In this document: positions 11,567 through 24,617 of the stretch, in pieces
Layout of the letters: every line of letters starts with the position of its first letter
Position numbering within the stretch: the first letter of the stretch is position 1
NCBI GenBank assembly: GCA_025603075.1
Contig: MU626260.1
Location: forward strand, 1-64,000
Direction of reading: 5' to 3'
DNA from: Neoconidiobolus thromboides FSU 785
Lineage: Eukaryota > Entomophthoromycota > Entomophthoromycetes > Entomophthorales > Neoconidiobolaceae
DNA: 64,000 bases
The notes under the pieces: generated by a model
What the model was told of the DNA's origin: nothing
The model's input: the letters and a program-made list of their open reading frames with translations, nothing else
Databases searched by the model: none
Position numbers and translations under genes: made by a program

Positions 11567-12412
11567 TTAAACCCCAAAACTAAACACAATTACTGCCATG
11601 ATCACTATCATTATTTCCATAAGCCCCTTACCATCACTCCCCGAATTCACACCAATATCCCTATACTTTGGTTTAGTAAAATGAGCTAAATAAATGCCCT
11701 TTAAGCATTTTTGATAACAAGTAGCAATCCTATCTTGTAATACTTGTTCACCATTAGGTGGTGGTAATGGATGTTCTGTTGTATTACAGCGACCCATACA
11801 TGCACCTGTACGTCGAACTTGATCGGAATTAGGGTTAGGTACTTTAGCACATCGAGAAATACATTTGATATCGGGCCCGCAGCCGGATTCAACTAGACAT
11901 ACAAGTGTAGGGTCCGTAGAAGTAGCATTATGACTGGAGGTTTTTTCATTGGATTTGGAGGTAGTGGTAGGAGAGATAGAAGAGATAGAAGAGATAGAAG
12001 AGGAAGTGGTGGTAGGTGTTGTAGAGATACTTTCAACTGTTTTTTCAGAAGAAGATTTACTCTCTTGTATCGTTGCTTTATCTACATTACTTTGTTTATT
12101 ATTTTTATTGTCATTGGATTGTGATAATGGGTTATTATTTTTACTTTCATTGGGCTGGACATTATTGTTATTATTATTGTTATTATTATTCGTATTTGTA
12201 TTTTTGCTTGGGTTGCTTTGGATATTTTGATTATTAGTATTGGTATTACTATTCGTATTACTATTTTGATTGCTATTTGATATTTGATTACTTGGTACCC
12301 CTTTAACACCAGTTTGATTTTCGCCTAATTGTGGTAAATTATAACCTACTTTATCTCCTGGTGTTATCGCAACTATCAATTGAAATAATATGCAATAGAC
12401 GAAAAAGTTCAT
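11567..12412 (-). CDS. Secreted GPI-anchored cysteine-rich surface protein
   Basis: 281 residues, intronless. A signal peptide occupies about residues 1-17 (hydrophobic FFVYCILFQLIVA). A long Asn/Ser/Thr/Gln-rich stalk (about 40-165) would be expected to carry O-glycans. A compact domain follows with exactly eight cysteines spaced C-x5-C-x5-C-x3-C-x16-C-x3-C-x22-C-x3-C. After a small-residue stretch (NSGSDGKG) comes a C-terminal hydrophobic tail (IMIVIMAVIVFSF) with no charged residues after it, the layout of a GPI-attachment signal. The likely place is the plasma membrane or cell wall. I do not recognise the cysteine domain as CFEM or another named family, so no function is assigned. Antisense ORFs over the stalk are shadows of the repetitive codons. 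Confidence 0.8.
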   Translation of the reverse strand: MNFFVYCILFQLIVAITPGDKVGYNLPQLGENQTGVKGVPSNQISNSNQNSNTNSNTNTNNQNIQSNPSKNTNTNNNNNNNNNNVQPNESKNNNPLSQSNDNKNNKQSNVDKATIQESKSSSEKTVESISTTPTTTSSSISSISSISPTTTSKSNEKTSSHNATSTDPTLVCLVESGCGPDIKCISRCAKVPNPNSDQVRRTGACMGRCNTTEHPLPPPNGEQVLQDRIATCYQKCLKGIYLAHFTKPKYRDIGVNSGSDGKGLMEIMIVIMAVIVFSFGV

Positions 12413-12802
12413 ATTTAAAAAAGTAGAGAAATAAAGAAATAAAGAGCTATCTAAAATGAATGTAAAATAAACAAATGTAAATCAATAAAAAAATTAGCAA
12501 TAAACTATTTTATTATTAATGATATGAATAATATCCTGTTGAGTTTTCGAGTTTATTAATTTTGTTTGAAATAAAATTAACGATAGCTTAAAATGTCCAA
12601 AATTACCTTTTTAGGATTTTACTTTTGTTTGAGTTGAATTTTGTTAGTGTCAAAATAGATTGGAATTTTTTTTAAAATGAGGGAAGTAATACAAATAATT
12701 AATGTTGTGAGATTGTATGCTTTTATTGAATAAATGCCAATTTACAAAGATAAGTTATTTAGTTATTTTATTAAGTTTCATTTATCAATTTACGTAAAAT
12801 AG

Positions 12803-12910
12803 TATATGGGGATGTTTTTTTGGTTTCATTATTTTTTCTATTTTTCAAGCACTATTTGAGCAGAAAGATTGTTAGTAAAATTTTTAAACATAAAAATACA
12901 TCCCCATATA
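12803..12910 (+). repeat. MITE copy 1 (TA-flanked, GGGGATG termini)
   Basis: 108 bases with near-perfect inverted ends (TATATGGGGATG at the left, CATCCCCATATA at the right). The conserved internal order is a TTCATTA-T-rich block, CAAGCACTATTTGAG, then GTTAGTAAAATTTTTAAACA. This is the best-preserved copy and defines the family. The TA at each end suits Tc1/mariner-type insertion. It has no coding capacity. Confidence 0.9.
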
Positions 12911-13215
12911 CTTGATTTTTTTATATAGGATCTTGAGAATTAATTTACAATTGTTAAGAATTCACTATTATTTTTAGTTAATATTTTCATTAAAAAAGTT
13001 ATTTTTATTTAGAAATATTTATAAAATAAACCCAAAATCTTTATAAATCTATTATTATTATCTATAGTATTGAATACCATTATGTTAAATTTGACTCAAT
13101 ACTATAAATATCTCAATGTATTTAATAAGTTGTATTTTATTGATCTTTTAAAACACTTGTTTAATAAAATGAATGTTTTAGAATACCTAATAGTCTTTCA
13201 ATAAAATAAAACATT

Positions 13216-13322
13216 ATATAGAAATGTATTTTTATGCCCAAGAATTTTACTAGCAATCTTTCCACTTTAAGTAGCGCTTAAAAGAAAAAAAGTAATAAAG
13301 TCAAAAAAAACACTCCCATTTA
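13216..13322 (-). repeat. MITE copy 2, reverse orientation
   Basis: Same family read on the minus strand: ATGTATTTTTATG end, AATTTTACTAGCAATC, GTAGCGCTTAAAAG, and a terminal CACTCCCA. The outer end has lost the GGGG run (GAAATG instead). It lies about 540 bases beyond the 3' end of the broken transposase at 13865-14870. Confidence 0.82.
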
Positions 13323-13864
13323 TTTATTCAGTATCCATATCAACATAAACACTTTGTAGAAAAGAGTTTAATTCCATGAATTCATAATTCGAAGTCTAAA
13401 ACTAAGAGGTTTAGCTACATTTTCATTGCTTTTAACTAATATTTTAACTTGGTTTAACTGTTTATTAGAAAGGCTCTCTATTCATCAAAAAGGGTTAAAA
13501 TTGGTATCATTGAGCTCATACAAACCTGCTTCAAATTGTGAGAGATCCTATAGAGTATCTAAATCACTGAAATCGCTATTAAAAGAGTAGTTCAAGTTTA
13601 AAATAGGGAAATAAATTTTCATTATTCAATAGTTTACATCTTGCTTCTCTTCAGCCTTACCTCTCCTTTTAATTTTATCTTTAACTTTCATCTTTTATCT
13701 AGTCACCATTAAACTTCAAATTCAGTAAAAAATACTTCAAGTCATTAAAAATCAGAAAAAATTAACTTGATTATGATGCTTAAAAAGAGATAATAAAATA
13801 AAGATCAATCTAATGTGAACACTTATAAGCTAAAAATTTAAAAAACTGTAAAGGTAAATTTTGT

Positions 13865-14870
13865 TTATTCAATTATTTCTTCACAGTTTAAACATCTTGA
13901 TAAAAAGCTTAGCATCTGTTCAAAAAAATATCTACAACCACCCGAGCTTATCTCTGATAGAATATTATCAATTATTTTAAACAATTCCTTTTCATTTTTT
14001 ATTTCTTTCGCTCTTATTGATTGAATCCATTTAGTGTAAATCCTTTCAACAGGATTTAAAAATGAAGAGTTGGGTGGTGAATGTATTAGCTCGTGCCCTT
14101 TCGATTCAATAAGACCTTTGACACTTGAATCTTTTTTAATATATACATTATCCATAATTATTATAGCTTCGGATATATTTGTTTTCTCTAATCTCTCAAC
14201 AGCTGACTTAACAAATTGGTTAAACGTATTAGTAAAAAAACACGTTAGTTGAGATTGATATTCAATTAATCCATTTAAATTCATAGCACAACACATGAAT
14301 GTGTTTATCATAAGAGCTCTAAAATCCTGCTTTTCTGTCTTTCTTCCAGTGGATCTCTCTCTCAAGCGCGTTGAAACATTAAACGTAGCTTCATTGATAA
14401 ATATAATTTTAGAATGAATAAATTCCATCATTTCATTAAAAAAGTATTAGCATAAAAGACCCAAAACTCCAAAATAGTCAAATCGTTGTTTTGAGGTAAT
14501 GAATCAATACGTTTAAAAGAGTAATTAAAAGCATTTAAGTTTATGCTTATAATTTTTTCACTTACTGTTACTTCGATTTCATTCTTTAATTCCTCCTTGA
14601 TTTCTTTTAATAGTATATTAGAATCTTTTTCAACACAAGATTGTATCAATTTCTTTTGGGATTCTGATATAATTACTCTAGGAGCTTCTTTTTCATTCAA
14701 TTTTGATCTTCTTCTATAATCTTCCCTATCAATATATTTTTTTACAATTTTGAACTATCCTCATATTGAAACCAAAAAATTTAGAAATACTGGCTGCATT
14801 AGATTCACTAAACATTAACAATTCTTTCTCTATCTTCATTACCAATTAATTTGTAGCTTGTTTTGATCAT
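13865..14870 (-). pseudogene. Broken IS630/Tc1-mariner transposase, copy 2
   Basis: A diverged second copy of the transposase at 125-1141. It is nearly full length (about 1006 bases against 1017) but not translatable. Reading on the minus strand from an ATG at 14870, the N-terminus matches copy 1 and hits a stop after about 20 residues. The HTH portion then continues in a shifted frame. An ORF at 14700-14428 covers the middle, and a further frameshift leads to the ORF 14431-13865 with the catalytic core. That core retains FINEATFN (Asn in place of the first Asp, as in copy 1), IIMDN and PPNSSFLNPVE with the same 34-residue Asp-Glu spacing. At least one stop and two frameshifts show it is dead. 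MITEs at 13216-13322 and 14999-15104 sit on both sides in opposite orientation. Confidence 0.9.
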
Positions 14871-14998
14871 GGATGTTTTTTGTTGTAAAATAGCGCCAAA
14901 AATGAAGTTTCAATAACATTCTCAAACAAATGATACGCCAGATTTTAGAGCTCTTTCACCAATAAAAATGGAGATATCATCAATTGTTAACAAATCAA

Positions 14999-15104
14999 TA
15001 TATGGAGGCGTTTTTTTGACTTCATTACTTTTTCCATCCTTTAAGCACTATTTGAGCAGAAAGATTGTTAGTAAAATTCTTAAACAAAAAAATTCATCCC
15101 CAAT
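14999..15104 (+). repeat. MITE copy 3
   Basis: About 106 bases, starting TATATGGAGGCGTTTTTTTG and ending ATTCATCCCCA, with the family core CACTATTTGAGCAGAAAGAT. It lies about 130 bases upstream of the broken transposase start and is inverted relative to copy 2. Confidence 0.86.
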
Positions 15105-16177
15105 GCCTCTTTCCTGTTTATGAATTCTAAAACTTAATTTCCGCTCAATTGCACTAAAACAAACAATTAGAAAAAGTTTAAAAATATCACCAAATGACTG
15201 TTTATTTACTTATACTACCAACTAATAGGTTAATAAGCGTGAAATTTTACTAGTCGAATTTTAAGTTTAGCTCTTAGATTCTAAAGTTTTATAAAAAATA
15301 AGAATAAATGATCTTATGATTTATTTATTTATTACAAAGTATAAATAAGATTTGTTTTAATTTTAGATCCATTATCTATCTTATTTCTTTATACTTTCCT
15401 TTTATAATTTACTTTTAAATGCCACCTTCCTTTTTCTTCTTTTTATCCCACTTTTAATTTGATTTGGGCAATCCCTTGATGACATAATTGATTGTTGTAA
15501 TCTGAAAATAAATTTAAGTTTAAATTTTATTTATTTTGAAAACTAATTCTAGTCATTGATCAATTATTATTAATATATAAATGTTTATAAAATGTTATTG
15601 TGCAAGTATTTTTAACTACTTTTATTATAAAGAAATTGCCAATAAGTATACCTTCATAAGAATGGATACTAAAGTATAAATAAATAAGATGATTTTATAG
15701 TAAAAGTTGTCAATTATCAAAAGTTATAAACTTTATTATAAATTTATAACACTTTAGAAATATTGGAACTTTTCTTAAATAAACCCAGTTCATATAACTT
15801 AATGGCTACTCGATTGATACACTGATATAAGAGTTAATATAAATTAGCAAACCAAAAAACAATCCCACGACAATAATAAACAATCTAACGCAAAAAAATA
15901 CCCATAAAAAAGATTTAATTCCACTTATAAAAGCTCAAAAACAAAACAAGAAACGTATTTGATATCAAACCAAAAAAATATCTTAAAAAATATTCAAAAA
16001 ATATATATTAACGTTTTTTTAGTACGACTATTAAATCAATTATGAAACAAATTTCAGTTTATCGAAAAATTTCTCTAATTTCTAAAAAAAAGTGAGTTCG
16101 TTATGGTGAGTATAATACCCTCTTTTTTATATTTAAAATTAATCCAATAGTTTAATACTACATAAGTAGTTCTTAAT
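15105..16177. other. AT-rich intergenic region, no gene seen
   Basis: 1073 bases downstream of the PAK kinase stop and up to MITE copy 3. No ORF of note, no further MITE copy and no RNA gene were recognised. It should hold the 3' end signals of the kinase gene. Confidence 0.5.
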
Positions 16178-18619
<2,442 letters not shown>

Positions 18620-20585
18620 AGCTTTAAAAATTTAATTTTTGGAATAAATTAAATTGGATCAATATGCTGTCCAAGTATAGATTGAATTAGGATATAATAT
18701 TATTTAAAAAATTAAGTTAAATGAAGTTGAGATAAAAGAATAAACTAAAATATAGCCACTCTCTTAATTTTGAATAAGTTGCTTGTTGATTTGAGTTGGA
18801 ATTCAATGCTAGGCTAACTGTGATTAGATTTAACCATTAATTAGTGGAGAACCAAATAATTCATAGTAAATTTAGAGATATTTGAAATGAGCCACTCAGT
18901 AATAACCAATCAATTAGCTTGAATTATTTTTACAACCATATTCTAGTAATTGATTGGCTAGTGATTTTAAAAATGACCTCATTTATTATGATTGAAGTTA
19001 ATTTTTACAATAAGTTTATATGGGCAATTAATTTAGTTATATTACTTTTCCTTCGGACAATTAAGAATTTATATATGCAAGGGAAAGAAATACATGTTGT
19101 TGAGTGAAAAAAGTTCGTATACATACTCAAGCTTGTTTTCTAGTCTGCTTTATATATTGAGTATCAAGGAGCCAATTTTCTCTGAAATAAAGGAGTATAT
19201 TCCACGAAAAGTGTAAAATTTATAAATAAAAAATCTAATCACACTTATGATTGAATTCTATTCCTAGTTAAAAGTGACTTTTTAAAAATAGGTTCTAAAG
19301 GATAATTAATACCCTAATGCTTTATTAATAGTTGACACATTAGATAAACATATCATGTTCAAAGTATATACTTGGACTAACTTTATCCTTTATATAGTTT
19401 TATTTACTATCCTGGAGTATCTTCGATTTTATAAATAGCATATCTAATTCGTTAATTCGTTAATTCATTAGTTTTATAATAATGTTCAATTACATAATTT
19501 ATTGAATGATTCTGATTTTGTTAAATAATCAAGCTTTGATTTTTGATTTTATAAAGTAATAACAATATTAAAACTAAGCTGATTATTTTTACCAATATAC
19601 TTTAAGGTATAGTCATAATGTACAAAGATATTATGAAGTTAACTAAGAACGAAGTTAAAGGAAATATATAGCTTTATCGATTGTGATAACTGTAGTATAC
19701 TATTACAAAAGAGATGAATACTAAAAAACCTATTATTAAAAAATGATGTATATTTTACAAATATGTTAAAAATACTTTTTAATTTATTAATCAATATTTT
19801 GATTATAGTTTAGTACAACAATATGTAAGAATATTTTTTAAAAATAAATCATAGTTAAAACAAAACAAAATTATTTAAGCAAAAACTATATCTGTTTATA
19901 AACAAAAGTGAAGAAAATAGTTTACTTACAACTCAAATAGTACTTTTATAGCTGGATCAATAAAAGTATTTCTATTTGAATTTTAATAATATAAGGTTAC
20001 AGTAATAAATGATAAGTACTACTCTTGTCCTGAAATAAGTGACTAGTTGATTATCTTTAACTTTCCTAAAAAATGATCAATTTCAGTTTATGTTCCAATG
20101 TCATTTTGTGTTGCTTTTTGTTTATTTTTTTTTCCAATTTTTAAATTTTATTATAAACTAAGTGACTAATAAAATGCTATTGAAAAAAAACAGTTTTCTA
20201 ATTATTTGCATTTTGAAGCTTTACTTAAAGTTAAATATTTTTTTATTAAAAGAACATGATATAATTAATTTATCAAATTTAAATAAAAATACTTATTGCA
20301 TAAAAATTAAGCAATTTAATATATATATTATAATGATAAAAGTTGTAAAATATGAATAAATACTTATTTTCATAAAATTTTATTAAAAAATATCTATTAC
20401 TAACTATATACATATTTTTACCTTAATAATTATTTTAACTTAATTTTTGAACTTTAAATTAAAAATATATTAATATATTAATATATTAAGATAGTTTTTT
20501 TCATATTTGCCATTAATTTATACATAGTATATAAACTTTGAAATATAAAAATTATGCAAGTTTAAATTATTTTATTATTGGATTT
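18620..20585. other. AT-rich intergenic region, no gene seen
   Basis: Almost 2 kb upstream of the PAK gene. Short ORFs at 18919-19107 and 20162-20359 have random AT-rich composition (Ile/Leu/Lys/Tyr) and no recognisable feature. No MITE is present here. The part near 18620 should contain the kinase promoter. Confidence 0.5.
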
Positions 20586-20713
20586 TAATAAAATAATAAA
20601 ATAATAAAATAATAAAATAATAAAATAATAAAATAATAAAATAATAAAATAATAAAATAATAAAATAATAAAATAATAAAATAATAAAATAATAAAATAA
20701 TAAAATAATAAAA
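20586..20713. repeat. Microsatellite, 8-base unit TAATAAAA
   Basis: About 128 bases made of roughly 16 tandem copies of the octamer TAATAAAA, with almost no interruption. It lies about 55 bases upstream of MITE copy 4. Such purity suggests recent slippage expansion. Confidence 0.92.
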
Positions 20714-20768
20714 CTATAGTTTTGATTTGCTTATTATTTTTTTATCATTACTTATTCAAAAATAAGTA

Positions 20769-20873
20769 TATTGGGGATGTATTTTTGTGTTTAAGGATTT
20801 TACTAACAAATTTTCCGCTTAAATAGCGCTTAAAAAATGGAAAAAATAGTGAAGTCAAAAACATTCCCATTTG
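20769..20873 (-). repeat. MITE copy 4, reverse orientation
   Basis: About 105 bases starting ATTGGGGATGTATTTTTGTG, with TTTTACTAACAAATTTTCCG and TAGCGCTTAAAA in the middle, ending ACATTCCCAT. Well conserved. Confidence 0.88.
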
Positions 20874-21414
20874 TTTCAATTCTAATAAAAAACAAAACAA
20901 AATAACCCCCTATACATTTGTTTTATATATTTATCAAATATTTGATGAAATCATATAAAATATTTAATAAAAATAACACAAAACATTTGATTGAAAAAAT
21001 CAATTATTTAGTAAAATAAAATAATCAAAGTAGCCTTCTTACACTTAAAAAGGTAATTTTTTAATTTGGTTCTTTAATTTAGCTAGTTATGTATTAAAAA
21101 TTTAAAATTTAAAATTCAAAAGCTTAAAACTTAAATTGGTTTCAATTAAAATAAACCTTGGCTAATATTTTATCATTTTCTAAATATAAATACTAAAACC
21201 TAATATTATTATAGCTTGTTTGTTATAATAGTTTGACTTTGTTAAATCTGGCTTTATTTTTATACTTTATTTAGAATTCAAAATTATCATGTAACTTTTA
21301 ATATTTGGTTTTTTAATGTTTTTATTAAATATGTTTTTTGAACATTAATACAAATTTATGTAATTTACATAACTTTATTATTATTTTTTCTATAGTTATT
21401 TTATTTTTCATTAC

Positions 21415-21522
21415 TATATGAGGATGTTTTTTTGAGTTCATTACTTTTTTCCATCTTATAAGCTCTATTTGAGTGGAAAGATTGTTAGTAAAATTTTTAA
21501 ATATAAAAATACATCCCTATAT
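21415..21522 (+). repeat. MITE copy 5
   Basis: About 108 bases from TATATGAGGATGTTTTTTTG to TACATCCCTATAT, with the core CTCTATTTGAGTGGAAAGAT and GTTAGTAAAATTTTTAAA. A short ORF (21469-21651) overlapping it is spurious. Confidence 0.9.
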
Positions 21523-21756
21523 CTAAATCCTGACTTTTGGCTGTATTCTCAGCTTTTTATTTTAAAGTACTTTTTATATTTTTTTAGCTATATCAAACAA
21601 CATTTTAATAAGTATTTATTTTTTTATTTATATTTATTTTTTTATTATTAATACAATTTTATATTTTATTAAATAGATTTTTTTAATAAGCTATTGTAAA
21701 CTTTTTTTTACTTTTAGCTTTTTATAATTAATATAAAATAAACAAGTTTTGATTAT

Positions 21757-21862
21757 TAAATGGGGATGTTTTTTGACTTCATCACTCTTTCCATCTTTTA
21801 GGCGTTATTTGAATGGAAAAATTGTTAATAAAATTGTTAAACAAAAAAATAAATCCCCAAAT
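21757..21862 (+). repeat. MITE copy 6
   Basis: About 106 bases from TAAATGGGGATGTTTTTTG to AAATCCCCAAATTT, with GGCGTTATTTGAATGGAAAA in the centre. The flanking TA dinucleotides are partly eroded. Confidence 0.85.
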
Positions 21863-21870
21863 TTTATATA

Positions 21871-21994
21871 ATATATAGAGGTGTTTTTTAATTTTATTAT
21901 TTTATTATTTTATTTTATTTTATTTTATTTTTCAAGTGCTATTTAGATAGAATAACTATCAATAAAATTGTTAAATAAAAGAACACCTCTATAT
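21871..21994 (+). repeat. MITE copy 7, variant with AGAGGTG termini
   Basis: 124 bases. The inverted ends are TATAGAGGTGTTTTTT and AACACCTCTATA, so both ends differ from the family (GGGGATG) in the same way. The internal CAAGTGCTATTTAGATAGAA and CAATAAAATTGTTAAA blocks are recognisably family-derived, with a TTTTA-rich expansion near the left end that explains the extra length. Starts only about 9 bases after copy 6. Confidence 0.82.
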
Positions 21995-24617
21995 TAATTT
22001 ATTTTTATAAAATTTTATTTATAAGTTAATATATTTAAATTTAATAAGATATTTTTATAATGTTAAAATCATTTGGTTTATTTTTAGTTAAAATTGGGAA
22101 AAAATATAGTAATTAAAATAAAGCAAACTAAATATTTTTTAATTTTTTAATTATTACTATTAGTCTTTTTAAACAAATAGGATAAAACATATTTATATAA
22201 TCAATATTTTTATTTTTATAAAAAAAATTCTATTAAAAGCTATTTGTAAATATTTTTTAAAATTAGTGTAGTATATTTATTAACTATATTTTACCTTTTG
22301 TTATATTTAATAATAAATATAAAGCAAAAAACTAAATAAACTAAATAAACTAAATTTATTATAAGTAAATTAAAATAATTTAACAAATCATTAAATTTAA
22401 TTTTTAATTTTGATAAATTAATAAAATGTATTAATTACTACAATATTAAAAAAAATATAATTTACAGAATTACAATGAATATGTTAAAATATTAAAAGTA
22501 CAAAATAGTATCCAGTTATAATAATATAGAATGAATTTTTAAAAATACAAAGTAATAAAACTATACTGCTAAATTAGGCAAGTTATTAAACTTTGCCTGC
22601 TTGGTAAAAAGTGAGCTAGAGTTAAGTAGACCAATTAAAGGGTGTCATGAGGAGGATTAAAAGCTAGTCACCAACAACTACGTAAATAATTAACAATTAG
22701 AACCATTTTTCAAACTTATTAAACAGGGAATAAAATATAATTTGATAAAAAGGTTATCTGCAAACAATCACATATAAAAAGCAAGCTAAGCAAATTTAAG
22801 TTCCAGTGTAGCTAATAAAAAAAAGAAATGTAATTCTAAATAATTACAATTATAGCCAATAGTAAAGCTATATGGAACTATAAATAAGGGTACGTTTTCT
22901 CTTAAATTACTTTTGTACTTTTTATTTTAACAAAGTAAAGTTGTTTTTACTTTGATTGATGAATCTATATAAACAAAACTAACATAAATCCCTGTATTGT
23001 TTTATACCGTTAGGTGCCTACTCTATTTGAAACTGTACTACTACCACAAGTTAAGGTGATGGACCTTGAAAAAATACGTTGTTTAAGCTTAGAAAAGCTA
23101 AATCAAACTAAACTAGATACTGGTTTATATAAACAACTAATGATGCGAACAATCTTTACAAAGATTGATCAATATGAAAATTCTCTAATGGTTAACCATC
23201 TGGAACTTCCAACTTCTCAAATTGAAGAAATTTGGCTTGAATCTTGCTTTAATGACGTAGAAAATATAGATTCTAAGTTCATAGAGGAGCATGGCGTTAT
23301 TCATGATGTTATCTATATTTTTTAGTAGGTGATAAGCTGTAATGTATATCTATATGACACTAAGCTAATCTTCTAGCTTTAAGAATTACTTATAGCAAAA
23401 ACAATAGTTTGTATCCTTTTCATTTGTAATAAAATAGTTTCATCGTTATGATAGTTAAATTTGGTTTAGATTTCTTTTAATTTATGCTCCTTTTTAATGA
23501 TCTCTAATGTTTCAACTTAGTGAACGTGATCTAGATATTTTATGAAATTAAGGGGGCTTAGCTTTCAAGCTTTGAAATATGTTGAGTATCATAAGGTTAT
23601 GTGATAATACTTACCACCGTTGTTTTTACTTTCATGAAACATTAACTGTTTAAATAAAAGTTCAAAAAGGTTTGTTTTGTTTTTTTATTGTCTTAATCAC
23701 TAGTCTAAAACTACTTTAATGCTATAGCCATTACTACACTAGTTAGATGAAAATTTAATAATCTTGAATCAAATATGATTATAGTTTTATCAATTCAAAT
23801 TCTGCAGTTAAAGCTTAAAACCATTACTATTAACTTGAGTTAATATATGGCATATAAAATTTAAGACTTAACTCCTTATTACAGAAAATAAACAATAGCT
23901 ATTTATTACTTCTCATATTAAGATTCCAATTTATCTAGATACTGCAAAATTTAAATGGCTATCTCTTATTTTAAAAACAGCTTATATTAATGAAAGTATC
24001 TCATATTAGAGCCACCATGAATTATTTATTGATGATATGTTTACTTATTAAATAAGGGAAATAAAAATTATTACTTTTATATTGGGATAGTTAACCGAAT
24101 GTATACCAAAATTTGCTTAAGTTTATACTACCTTAATATATTATATGCAATTATATTAATGAAAATACATATTTTATCATTGTTGATTTATTGGTCCCTA
24201 AGGCATTTTTTTAAGTTTTTATATTGTTCAAGGCTTCTAGTATTTAGAATAGTTTCAGGGGTTTAAATACTTATCAATAAATAAAAAATTTAATAATTTT
24301 AGAAATAGTAATGAAGCAAATTATTTCTATATTTAGTATATTTTAAAAGAGTTTTATTTTGATAAAGCTGTCTCTTGTCGTTTTGTTTTAATAAACTATT
24401 TTTTGTTGAATTTTTAAACCAGTCTATTCATATTAAAATTAAAAAAATCCTAACACTATTTATTTAAATGTAATTTTATTAAGTAAGATAAATATAAGAA
24501 GAGGAAGTACAAAAAGTACATATGAAAGACTATATAATAGTGAAAGAAGATAAAAATGCCATTGAGAATTTGATAAAGAAGAGATTTAAAAAAGGTCTTA
24601 TCTAACATATGTAAAGA
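21995..24617. other. Gene-poor AT-rich region
   Basis: 2.6 kb with no confidently called gene. It contains one moderately gene-like ORF (23014-23325, listed separately). Otherwise it is stop-dense, strongly A+T-rich sequence downstream of the Tubby gene's 3' end. No MITE with both ends was found here. Confidence 0.5.
23014..23325 (+). other. Possible coding exon or gene relic, function unknown
   Basis: A 103-codon open frame whose composition (Glu, Leu, Thr, Lys, three Cys/Met clusters) is more protein-like than the surroundings and whose local GC is higher. It has no ATG at its start. Instead the frame opens directly after a good acceptor (ACCGTTAG at 23006-23013), with a GTAAAG donor candidate about 80 bases upstream and CTAAC-like sequence between. 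This suggests the last exon of a gene whose upstream exon I cannot identify, or a decayed gene. No family recognised. Confidence 0.3.

Noticed and set aside
11930-12309. ORFs on both strands over the Asn/Ser/Thr stalk of the GPI protein
   Set aside because: Shadows of repetitive codons; only the minus frame gives a signal peptide, cysteine domain and GPI tail.
20162-21651. Short AT-rich ORFs (20162-20359, 21469-21651)
   Set aside because: Random Ile/Lys/Leu/Tyr composition, and the second overlaps a MITE; no splice or family support.
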